Shown here: in pieces, positions 47,193 through 56,312 of the stretch
How the letters are laid out: every line of letters begins with the position of its first letter
Position numbering within the stretch: position 1 is the first letter of the stretch
Assembly (NCBI GenBank): GCA_963978545.1
Contig: OZ021724.1
Coordinates: 100,700,163 to 100,764,162 of the forward strand
Length of the DNA stretch: 64,000 bases
From: Linyphia triangularis
Taxonomy: Eukaryota; Arthropoda; Arachnida; Araneae; Linyphiidae
Direction: 5' to 3'
Program-made: the position numbers and the translations under genes
Notes under the pieces: model-generated
The model's database searches: none
What the model saw: only the letters and a program-made list of their open reading frames with translations
Told to the model about the DNA's origin: nothing

Positions 47193-47668
47193 AACTTCGA
47201 TTTTGTGTATATCGATGGTGGGAAAGTATGCGGAGGCCTAACTAACCCTCTTGGCGTCATTCAATCGGGCTGAAACTTGGCAAATAGAATACATTGTCAT
47301 CGACATCGAATCTAGTAAATTTTGAGGCTGTAATTGCACTAAAAGGTCGCTTTTACGGACTACTAATAAACCAACTTGCCGTCGTCTAATCGAGCTAAAA
47401 TAGCATTTAACCGACCATTGAAGAAACTCTTCCGTGTTGCCAAAATTGTTTTAATAAATAAATAATAAAATTATTTTAATCGGAATAAATAAAAAGATAT
47501 TTGGACATGAATGCATAAATTCGCATTTATTTTTGATACATACATTTCAAAAATTACCTTACCGCATACTTTGCTGATAGAGATATTTTTAATATTTAAA
47601 ATTAGATACAAACACCAAACATAAAGTGGCAACGCTATAAAGGATTTATATTATGGGTTATATTATTG
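47193..47668 (+). repeat. Interspersed repeat R2, copy R2e
   Basis: ATTAACTTCGATTTTGTGTA start, GAAACTTGGCAAATAGA and AACCGACCATTGAAGAAACT blocks, end at GGATTTATATTATGGG without the terminal A5/T5 hairpin. Confidence 0.8.
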
Positions 47669-48203
47669 TAAACACAAACAACAACACTACTCCCACAACC
47701 AAGAAAAGGAGACATCTCAAGCCTTCTCCCACCACCAGAAAGATATCTCCACCAGGGTTGATCAAAAATCGACATCACCCCCCCCCCCCTACTCCCCCCC
47801 CCCCCCCCCCCCCCCCCCAGCAGCTCTCATTATATTGGATTGATCACCAGCCCGGAATCGGGCCGGAGCCGGCATTTCTGACAAGCGAATGTCATACGCA
47901 TTTCTTCCCCTTCCGTTCTTTTTCGATGTCACATGGAGGAGGTGAGGGGGGGGGGAGGACGCAGGGTGCCTCATCAGACTGACAACTCCTGCATTCCAGT
48001 CTTGTGCACCCCGTCCTCCCTTTTTTGCTTTCTTGCGAGACATCCGCATGTATGTCGTCGGCCCGGGGGTTTCTCCCCCCCCCCTCCCCCTTGACTTTTT
48101 TGTGAATTTTTACAGATAAAACGTGAACTGTGCCAGTTTTCCTGTGGAATGTGAATGAAAGAAAGCATTTTTTTGCTATTTATATGAGTTCTGTATTTAT
48201 GAC
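47669..48203. other. Unique stretch with the longest poly(C) tract
   Basis: Two near-adjacent C runs at about 47778-47818, a G run at 47948-47955 and a C run at 48075-48085. Pro-rich and Gly-rich frames here are homopolymer artefacts. Confidence 0.55.
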
Positions 48204-48205
48204 TA

Positions 48206-48446
48206 TACTAAACTTCAACTTAACTAGACATCACTTAGACGATAGATCGTCACAGTGCTCGTAGGTATTTAATCCATTTTGGCGGAGTGAAGACATAATT
48301 CTCGCCAAACCTTATAGCCTTTTGTTCTCTACAGGGTTGTGGTTTGGCGAACATTATGCTTTCACGCCGCCAAAATGGATTAAATACCTATGAGCACTGT
48401 GACGATCTATCGTCTAAGTGATGTCTAGTTAAGTTGAAGTTTAGTA
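48206..48446 (+). mobile_element. MITE C, copy C5 (241 bp)
   Basis: TACTAAACTTCAACTTAACT to TTAAGTTGAAGTTTAGTA with TA at 48204-48205 and 48447-48448. Same internal orientation as C1. Confidence 0.95.
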
Positions 48447-48465
48447 TAGCTAAAGTGTCCTGCGT

Positions 48466-48612
48466 TGATTGGTGGGTTTGTGTACTCAACTACCTATTTT
48501 TAAGCATAATGACGGCTTATCAGGCCGGGACCTACAGCTTAATGGAGATTCCGAATCGCAACGAACATCCATGCCTAGCCTGGGACTCGAACCCATCACC
48601 TTTGGCATGTTT
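48466..48612 (-). mobile_element. SINE-2, copy 4 (head truncated)
   Basis: GGCTTATCAGGCCGGGACCT, GATTCCGAATCGCAACGAAC and GGGACTCGAACCCATCACC correspond to the body and B-box region. The copy breaks off after TTTGGCATG. Confidence 0.85.
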
Positions 48613-48680
48613 TCTCCAATGACGGTCTGTTTCCCATTGACGATCTTCCCTCCTGACAGTTTAAAAGAAAGTCCTAGTAA

Positions 48681-49071
48681 AGATAATTCCCTATACTAGC
48701 TATGTTACAATCTTCTAGCCCAGTGCATTTAGAAACTACTTTATATAACCACCTTGACGTTAAGTGATTAGGTTTGAAAATGATCACTAAATGAAATGGC
48801 AGAAATTGTTGGCATTTAATGTCTATCTATTATAAATGAAAATTAAAATAGCAAATCACAAAACCAGGTGGAGCCACTGCATTGACGTAAGGATTTCAAA
48901 TATAAAATAAAATATATTAGACGCTTTGCTTTTTTTTAGTTTTTATTTGATGTCATTTCATTCAGTGATCATTTTCGTGTCTACTCACCAAATGTGAAGG
49001 TGGTTATAGAAAGTAGTTTCTAAATGCACTGGGCTAGAAGATTGTAACATAGCGAGTATAGGGAATGATCT
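48681..49071 (+). mobile_element. Foldback MITE J, copy J2 (391 bp)
   Basis: The ends AGATAATTCCCTATACTAGC and the near complement GCGAGTATAGGGAATGATCT form arms of about 75 bp that include GCCCAGTGCATTTAGAAAC. The centre has CAGGTGGAGCCACTGC. No coding content. Confidence 0.9.
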
Positions 49072-49609
49072 ATGTATAGGACTTCTTAACACGTTGACTG
49101 CCATATGAGTTGCATTCAACTGACACCACTAGTTCAATCTCTTCTTCAATCAACGCGTCGACGTGTGCTGTGGTTCGATAATTTTGGCGCAACACGTGGT
49201 TCATACTGCGACAAAGAAACTAGTGAACATCAATTTAAAATTTAAGAAACAAAGAATTGGAAAAATTAATATAAAAGTGAAAGTTGAAGTATTTTAGTGG
49301 GTGGAAGCACTCCACAAAGAATGACTCGCGGTCTGTCAGACCGCATACAGCAGTTAACACGTTGACTGCCCGGGAATTTTGCACCGGTCTAAAGAGTCAA
49401 TTTGATTTAACCTGTAACTGCTGTATGCGGTCTAACAGACCGCGAGTCATTCTTTGTGGAATTCTTCCACCCACTAAAATATTTCAACTTTCACTTTTAT
49501 ATTAATTTTTTTCCGATACTTTGTTTCTTCAATTTTAAATTGATGTTCACTAATTTCTTTGTCGCAGTATGAACCACGTGTTGCCTTTGCTCCAAAATTA
49601 TCAAACCAC

Positions 49610-49953
49610 CCAAACCCATCGATATAAATAAACAACTGGGTAGACTGCTTAACGCTGGGAAAATGAAGCCGTTGTCAGATGTCGTTGGTGGGATAAAAAA
49701 TACGGATTGCCGAGGATTGAAAATAAATTTTTGGGTTGTACACAGCAGAAATGTCAATAGTAGACCTTAATTAGTAATAATGTGCAAAAAAATATCTACT
49801 CTAGCATTTTACAAGGTTTTTCGCATTTCCATCCAACTATAAAAGTGAACTGTGATTGGTTAATCTTCCCACCAGCTTCGCAATCCCCGGCGCGTTTTTC
49901 TCTTTGCATTGACAATGGAGCAGTCTATCCATTTGTTTATCTTTATCGATGCC
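49610..49953 (+). mobile_element. MITE F, copy F1, inside arm a' of G
   Basis: CATCGATATAAATAAACAAC and GTTTATCTTTATCGATG are the inverted ends. CAAACCAC at 49602-49609 and 49954-49961 is the likely 8-bp duplication, supported by the uninterrupted partner arm, which has the site once. Confidence 0.88.
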
Positions 49954-50097
49954 CAAACCACAGCACACGTCGACGCGTTAATTAGAGAAAGAGATTGAAC
50001 CAGTGGTGTGAGTTGAATGCAACTCATATGACAGTCAACGTGTTTAAAGGTTAAATCAAATTGACTCTTTAGACCGCAAACGTGCCAAAATTCTCGG

Positions 50098-50284
50098 ATT
50101 GGTTGGTTGGTTGTATTCAGATTATCTGGCGCCGTCAGCAACACGAGGGCTATAATGCGCCGAAACATTCGTCACTAGACAAGCCAACATACATTTACAA
50201 ACACCCATGCCTGACACGGGACTCGGAACCCGCAACCTCGCGGTCTAGAAGCTAGCACGCTAACCACTATACCGTTTGGTCGGC
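50098..50284 (-). mobile_element. SINE-1 with 13-bp target duplication
   Basis: CCAAAATTCTCGG (50085-50097) and CCAAAATTCCCGG (50285-50297) flank it within arm b' of G. Confidence 0.95.
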
Positions 50285-50311
50285 CCAAAATTCCCGGTCA
50301 GTCAACGTGTT

Positions 50312-50876
50312 AAAAACTCTCATTACTTCGGATCTTGTTCTAACGACGTTACGGCGCAGTATTGGACCTCCAGCAGCCCATTACAAAAAAAAAAAAAATT
50401 ATCCAATACAACCAGGACCTAAAACGACCAAACAGCATAAGAAACCTTATCCGAAATCCTGAGAATGGCACTTTACTCCGAATACCTCAAAAAGATATGA
50501 TTCGAAGGCGTCTCCTCAACAATAATTTAAGTCGTCTGTTTGTAATCATTCCACGTCCACCAAATACTCAACAAGACGCTTCGATTTCCTTTCGAAATCC
50601 CTCACTTCGGGAAGTAATTCTGCTTCGAGATTACAAATCGGGGTTATATGAAACAGTGAGAAATCAACACATATATTGGGGGGGGGGGGGGAGGAAATAT
50701 CGCGCTGTGCCCAGAAAGAGATTTTCGCCGAAGACAAATTGTTTCCTCGCTAATGATTTCCGCCGTGCCAATAGAAGGATTTCCTTTCGATTGTCCAAGG
50801 CTTCTGAACGTGAAAGGAGCCCTAGGTATCCTGAATATCTTTCTCCGTCTTTGGATTTATTTATCGCACTGAAAAA
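50312..50876. other. Unique stretch, no gene recognised
   Basis: Poly(G) near 50680-50692. A 193-codon plus frame (50362-50943) runs through it and ends inside A5; it is rich in Arg/Lys/Asn, contains a poly(G)-encoded Gly run and has no domain, so I do not call a gene. Confidence 0.4.
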
Positions 50877-51535
50877 GACTGAGAGGCGACTGCAATTTTT
50901 GGACCTCATCGAACATCATTCTGAATTTTTTATAGAAATTTGAGAAGAGTGAGTAGATTACGAATCCACTGGTCTGCCGTGGCAAAAATGGCCGAAAGTA
51001 GTCAAAAATCGACTTTTAATAAGTTGAACTAAATCCAATTGCCAAATGCGCCATAACTTGCCAAATAATTAGCATTTTTTTTTATTTGGTAATCCTCACT
51101 CTTTAATTTTCAATTGAGATAGTTGCAGACGATTCGGATGTGTGGCGATGGCTTTCTTGCATCTTTTACAAATGAGCCAAATTGGCAATAAACATTACGT
51201 CACTGATGACGTAACTGATGTCGCCAATTTGGCTTACTTTTAAAAGATACAAGTTTTCCGAGCTAAGAGATCAGAAATCGTTTGCGCTTTTTCTCATTGA
51301 AAATCGAAATGCAGTGGGTTGCCAGACGAACACGTTTGTTCTCTTTTTGGCAAGTTATGACATATTTGGTAATCGGATTTTAGTTCAACTCATTCCAAGT
51401 CGATTTTTGATCAGTTTCGGCCATTTTTGCCACTGTAGACCAGTGGATTCGTAATCTACTCACTTTTCTCCAATTTCTATAAAAAAATTCAAAATGATGT
51501 TCGATGAGGTCCAAAAATTGCAGTCGTCTGTCGGA
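50877..51535 (+). mobile_element. Foldback MITE A, copy A5 (659 bp)
   Basis: GACTGAGAGGCGACTGC to CTGTCGGAC; TA is present at the right but the left flank is A-rich. The central TTACGTCACTGATGACGTAA is intact. Confidence 0.94.
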
Positions 51536-51825
51536 CTATAATTTAGTGTATAACATCAAATTACAGTGTGGCCATAAAATAACCTACTCAGTTCGAAGCA
51601 GTCTTAGCAAGCCCGTAGCCGGGAGGGCCTTAGGGTCGAAGATTTGATAAAATATACATAACAAGTTACACAAAAAAGAAGGTGTGAAACAAGATTTCAC
51701 ACAATTTCGGGTGTCCCGTCGGTTCCCCTGTCTTGAGTCTTAGTATGTAGAAATCAACGGATTTTCTGAAAAAACTGAGGCCACGGAAAAGATCTCGAAA
51801 AATTAAATTACAAAATTTAATTGTC

Positions 51826-52169
51826 AGTGATGACGTAATTTGTATTGCCAATTTGGCGGACTTTTAAAAGATGAAATGTATTGGCGACATTAAACGCAAA
51901 TCGTCTGCAGCCTTCTTAATTGAAAAATTAAAGAGTGGTGGGGTTACCAGAAAGAAAAGGACGTTTGCTTTTGGGGCAAGTTATGACATATTTGGCGATC
52001 GGATTTAATTCAACTCATTCAAAATCAATTTTTGAATAGTTTCGGCCATTTTTGCCTTGGCAAACCAATGAATTCATGATCTACTAATATTTCTTTACTT
52101 TCTACTATAAAAAATTCAGAATGATATTCGATGAGGTATCTAAACTTGAGGTATTAAGCCTTTCAGTCT
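51826..52169 (+). mobile_element. Foldback MITE A, degenerate right half
   Basis: Starts in the centre (GATGACGTAATTTGTATTGC) and runs to AAAAATTCAGAATGATATTC and a decayed terminus. The left half is missing. Confidence 0.75.
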
Positions 52170-52229
52170 GAACTAGAAGACAGGCTTTTATTGTAATATT
52201 CATAACCTGCGCACATAGTTTTGTATTAA

Positions 52230-52433
52230 CCCATTGCACTCGAGCGGCGCCTCTCAGGCGCCACACGATTGGATGCCGAAACACGAGAGGACCACTAGGT
52301 TTGATGCGGAAATTCGATGCAAGGCCAATGACTGTGTTTAGTTTCAATGGAGCAAATCCATAAACGCCAACAGAACCAAAAATATCTCGAGTTGCTGGTC
52401 CCTTCGCGCGAAAAAGGCATGGAGTGCAAAAGG
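52230..52433 (+). mobile_element. MITE E, copy E3 (204 bp, TTAA sites)
   Basis: CCCATTGCACTCGAG to GGAGTGCAAAAGG between TTAA at 52226-52229 and 52434-52437. The inner hairpin GGCGCCTCTCAGGCGCC is intact. Confidence 0.94.
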
Positions 52434-52647
52434 TTAAACTTAAATATGAGTTGATAACAAAAAGAAAATAAGTGCTTTTAAGTTTAAATTTTAATTAAAT
52501 ATTTCACTTTCATATCCTCGGATACTATAAGAGTTTTAACGAATCGTTCAAATCAGCCAATCAGGGCGTAGAAAAAACCGGTTCACTCGTCGTCGTAGCG
52601 TATTCAATAAGCTCAAGTAAGCTTGTCTCAATGTATATTCTCACTGA

Positions 52648-52786
52648 AGTTGGTCGCATACCAAAGGTTCGAATCCTGGGTTAGGCCTGAATGTTCGTTG
52701 TGGTTCGGAATCCACGTTAGGATATAGGTCCCGGTCTGATTAGCCGTTATTGTGCGCAAATATAGGTGGTTGAGCGTACAAACCGA
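52648..52786 (+). mobile_element. SINE-2, copy 5 (5' truncated)
   Basis: GTCGCATACCAAAGGTTCGA, AATCCTGGGTTAGGCC, TCGGAATCCACGTTAGG and GATTAGCCGTTATTGTGC follow the family. The first half of the tRNA-like head is missing. Confidence 0.82.
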
Positions 52787-52851
52787 GTCATTGAAGTTGG
52801 ATAACTAGGTGGCGCTCCTCGATGTTTCTTTCGGCGCGCATACACACGAAC

Positions 52852-53176
52852 GATATAGATAAACAACTGGATAGACTGCTTAACGCTGGGAAAATGAAGC
52901 CGTTGCCAGATGCAATTGGTGGGATAAGAAATACGGATTGCCGAGGATTGAAAATAAAATTTTGGGTTGTACACAGCAGAAATGTCAACAGTAGGCATTA
53001 ATTAGTAATAATGTGCAAAAAAATCTATACTCTAACACTTTACATGGTATTTCGCATTTCCATCCAACTATAAAAGTGAACTGTGATTGGTTAATCTTCC
53101 CACCAGCTTCGCAATCCCCGGCGCATTTTTCTCTTTGCATTGATAATGGAGCAGTCTATCCAGTTGTTTATCTATA
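52852..53176 (+). mobile_element. MITE F, copy F2
   Basis: ATAGATAAACAACTGGATAG and CCAGTTGTTTATCTATATCG are the inverted ends. Nearly identical to F1 internally. GCATACACACGAACGATAT occurs immediately before (about 52836) and shortly after (about 53183) the element. Confidence 0.88.
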
Positions 53177-53195
53177 TCGATGGCATACACACGAA

Positions 53196-53508
53196 CGATA
53201 TTTCTAGCTGTCTTTTAAATTCAAGTCCGTTGCCTTTTTTAGCCCTACCTTGAAAAGAGAAAGAGTAGAAATAGTAATGAGATTAGTTTCTTGATCAGAT
53301 CTATAGTATAAAAAAGGAAAACAGTGTATTTTTCTTCTAGTCGTGCGCTTAACGCTGCTCTTAAAAATCTATTATCAAAGATGTCTATGGAAGTCATACT
53401 GTCTGGCCGTATAGGTTGGTGCAGCACAGCCAGCATTGGCTCTTTTACCATAAAAAAATCACTCAACCTAGCCGTATAAGACTGATAAGATTATAAAAGG
53501 CTTTCTTT
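53196..53508. other. Unique spacer
   Basis: No gene or repeat family recognised. Confidence 0.4.
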
Positions 53509-53510
53509 TA

Positions 53511-54170
53511 GTCCGAGAGGCGACTGCAATTTTTGGACCCCATCGTACATCATTCTGAATTTTTTATTGAAATTGGAGAAAAGTGAGTAGATTGCGAATC
53601 CGCTGGTCTGCCGTGACAAAAATGGCCGAAACTGATCAAAAATCAACTTGGAATGAGTTGAACTAAAATCCGATTGCCAAATATGTCATAACTTGCCAAA
53701 AAGATAACACACTTTTTCGTCTGGCAACCCACTGCATTTCGATTTTCAACGAGAAAAAGCTCAAACGATTTCTGATCTCTGGCTCGGAAAACTTGTATCT
53801 TTCAGAAGTAAGCCAAATTGGCGACATCAGTTACGTCATCAGTGACGTAATGTTTATTGCCAATTTGGCTCATTTGTGAAAGATGCGAGTAAGCCATAGC
53901 CACACATCCGAATCGTCTGCAACCTTCTTAATTGAAAATTAAAGAGTGGGGGTTACCAAATCTAAAAAAAAATGCTCATTATTTGACAATTTATGGTGCA
54001 TTTGGCAATTGGATTTAGTTCAACTTATTAAAAGTCGATTTTCGACCAGTTTCGGCCATTTTTGTCACGGCAGACCAGTGGATTCGTAATCTACGCACTT
54101 TTCTCCAATTTCTATAAAAAATTCAGAATGATGTTCGATGGGGTCCAAAAATTGCAGTCGCCTCTCAGTC
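53511..54170 (-). mobile_element. Foldback MITE A, copy A6 (660 bp)
   Basis: TA at 53509-53510 and 54171-54172. GTCCGAGAGGCGACTGC to GCAGTCGCCTCTCAGTC. Centre TTACGTCATCAGTGACGTAA intact. Confidence 0.95.
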
Positions 54171-54172
54171 TA

Positions 54173-54549
54173 TAGGGAATGATCCTTACTAGGAATTCCT
54201 CTTGAAGCTGCCCGCTGTTGACGTCATAAATATAATAGTTACAAGACATCGTCCCCTTCTATGCAGTTAGCCTTAGTAACTAACAAAAACGAGGCTCATA
54301 AAAAGGTGGCAGTAAAAATTTCCTGCTAGGACAACTCCCGAAGGAAATTGCTTGTCGTGTTCGAACCTTTAATAGCCCCCCCCCCCCACTCCCCTTCACA
54401 CCCCCGCAAGCTTATTTTTTTCTTCGGGTCGGAGTAAATTGAGAAGGGAAGAAAGTCACTGGCTATATTAAATTTTGTTTTTTCCCGTTAATCACTTTTC
54501 CTTGGGATTCTATTTCGGGATTCGTCTTGCAGTGGAACTGCTAAGTTAA
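54173..54549. other. Unique stretch with poly(C)
   Basis: Poly(C) near 54377-54388. The first 15 bases resemble a J terminus; nothing else is recognised. Confidence 0.4.
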
Positions 54550-54971
54550 TTGGTCCCTGACCTTTTAGTATCGGACAAATATGTCCCATTTAGTGATATA
54601 CATGCAATAAAACATAACCCAAGAAAAGGTGTGGGAGGTGCAATGGAAGAAACAGGTACATAATAAACTGTTTTCAACCAAACCGACCATTAAACCTTTT
54701 AAACCAGCATTTTTAAACAGACGCAAGGATGTTATTTTTAACGAGACTTGTGGAATTGGTCACACACGCTTCGCTCACAAACACCTTTTATGTGATGAAC
54801 CACCACCTACTTGCTCACGGTGTAGCTGCCTTTTATCTGTTAATCATATTTGTATGTGTATGTCCAAATTTTAATATACCCAGACTAAACCACTTTGGTA
54901 CTACTAATTCAACATTAAAGGATTTATTACCAGATGAACCACATCACGAATTGGTTTTCGTTTCTGCGTAA
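54550..54971 (+). pseudogene. C-terminal relic of a LINE polyprotein (post-RNase H region)
   Basis: The intact protein would be the reverse transcriptase/RNase H polyprotein of a non-LTR retrotransposon. Three frame segments are readable: PDLLVSDKYVPFSDIHAIKH (54556 onward), then from 54626 KVWEVQWKKQ through GIGHTRFAHKHLL and PPPTCSRC, then CPNFNIPRLNHFG through DEPHHELVF to a stop at 54969-54971. The GHTR-H-LL, PP-C-RC and H-C spacing is the conserved C-terminal His/Cys block found after RNase H in I/Jockey-type elements. Two one-base indels (near 54626 and near 54855) break the frame. Upstream domains are absent. Family confident, clade uncertain. Confidence 0.85.
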
Positions 54972-55311
54972 CATTGGTTTTTCTAACCTAATTTGCCGAC
55001 CAAACGGTATAGTGGTTAGCTTGCTAGCTTCTAAACCGGGAGGTTGCGGGTTCCGAGTCCCGTGTTAGGCATGGGTGTTTGTAAATGTATGTTGGCTTGT
55101 CTAATGACGAATGTTTCGGCGCATTATAGCCCTCGTGTTGCTGACGGCGCCGGATAATCTTAATACAACCAACCTAACCTAATTTGACTTATTTCTTTTT
55201 GAATAGACACTGAATTTTTTTTTTTATAGTTTCGCAAAGCAAAATATGTTTGTCGCAGCTCAGCCAATCTTCGTTCTTATGCCATTAAAATCCATACAAC
55301 CAACCAACCAA
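54972..55311 (+). mobile_element. LINE 3' untranslated region and AACC tail (split by SINE-1)
   Basis: Follows the stop codon; after the SINE it continues to GCCATTAAAATCCATACAAC and AACCAACCAA at 55298-55311, a simple-repeat LINE tail. Confidence 0.7.
54996..55173 (+). mobile_element. SINE-1 with 13-bp target duplication, in the LINE 3' region
   Basis: CTAACCTAATTTG at 54983-54995 and 55174-55186. 178 bp, tail CTTAATACAACCAAC. Confidence 0.97.
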
Positions 55312-55332
55312 TCCTGTCTTATATTACTAATA

Positions 55333-55991
55333 GTCCGAGAGGCAACTGCAATTTTTGGACCCCATCGAACATCATTCTGAATTATTCATTGAAATCGGAG
55401 AAAAGTGAGTGGATTACGAATCCACTGGTCTGCCGGGGCAAAAATGGCCGAAACTGATCAAAAATCGACTTGGATGAGTTGAACTAAAATCCGATTGCCA
55501 AATATGTCATAACTTGCCAAAAAGATAACACACTTTTTCGTCTGGACACCCACTACATTTTGATTTTCAATGAGAAAAAGCGCAAACGATTTCTGATCTC
55601 TGGCTCGGAAAACTTGTATCTTTTAAAAGTAACCCGAATTGGCGATATCAGTTACGTCATCAGTGACGTAATATTTATTGCCAATTTGACTCGTTTGTGA
55701 AAGATGCGAGTAAGCCATAGCCACACATACGAATCGTCTGCAACCTTTTTAATAGAAAATTAAAGAGTGAGGGTTACCAAATTAAAAAAAAAATGCTCAT
55801 TATTTGGCAAGTCATAGCGCATTTGGCAATCGGATTTAGTTCAACTTATTAAAAGTCGATTTTTGATCAGTTTCGGCCATTTTTGCCGCGGCAGACCATT
55901 GGATTCGTAATCTACTCCCTTTTCTCTAATTTCTATAAAAAATTCAGAATGAGGTTCGATGGGGTCCAAAAATTGCAGTCGCCTCTCAGTC
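55333..55991 (-). mobile_element. Foldback MITE A, copy A7 (659 bp)
   Basis: TA at 55331-55332 and 55992-55993. GTCCGAGAGGCAACTGC to GCAGTCGCCTCTCAGTC. Centre TTACGTCATCAGTGACGTAA intact. Confidence 0.95.
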
Positions 55992-56169
55992 TATAATGTA
56001 ATATTTTTACAAACCCAAGACTGGAGAAAGATTTACTATAATGCAAGACAACTTATCCTGACCTCATTGAATGCGCTGTGGGATAGATCCTTCCGTGTAA
56101 AAATATAGTTCCGGGCAAATCACAACTTATATTGTAATATTGATAACTTGCGCGCATAGTTTAATATTA

Positions 56170-56312
56170 AGCTTACATGTATGTTGATGCCAAACTGGCA
56201 ATTTTTTCCAGATTAACATTTTCATAATTCCATTTATAACACTATTCCACGTCAAATTTGAATGTAGTGACCAGTATTATAGAGTAATTGAAAGTTGTGC
56301 GATGTTCCACAG
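56170..56312 (-). repeat. Interspersed repeat R3, 5' end fragment (minus)
   Basis: GACCAGTATTATAGAGTAAT and TGAAAGTTGTGCGATGTTCC complement the family start. Confidence 0.7.

Larger units (their letters stand above)
49086..50311. repeat. Foldback complex G with interleaved arms
   Basis: Arm a (49090-49352) is complemented by a' (49412-50042, interrupted by MITE F1). Between them lies b (49353-49411, AACACGTTGACTGCCCGGG to TTTGATTTAACC), complemented by b' (50046-50311, interrupted by SINE-1). The order is therefore a-b-a'-b'. TTAA or near-TTAA sequences bound several segments, and CACGTTGAC termini recur, pointing to two related TTAA-type elements. GCGGTCTGTCAGACCGC forms its own hairpin. 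Open frames here are arm artefacts. Confidence 0.8.

Noticed and set aside
47653..48168. Pro-rich and Gly-rich proteins on both strands
   Set aside because: They derive from poly(C)/poly(G) tracts and overlap in antisense.
50362..50943. 193-codon plus-strand frame
   Set aside because: It ends inside foldback A5, includes a poly(G)-encoded Gly run and shows no domain or splice context.
49497..53207. Two similar frames near 49497-49757 and 52788-52998 suggesting a gene family
   Set aside because: The similarity is explained by the two copies of MITE F.
54173..54187. Third copy of foldback J
   Set aside because: Only about 15 bp of terminal-like sequence is present, too short to support a call.
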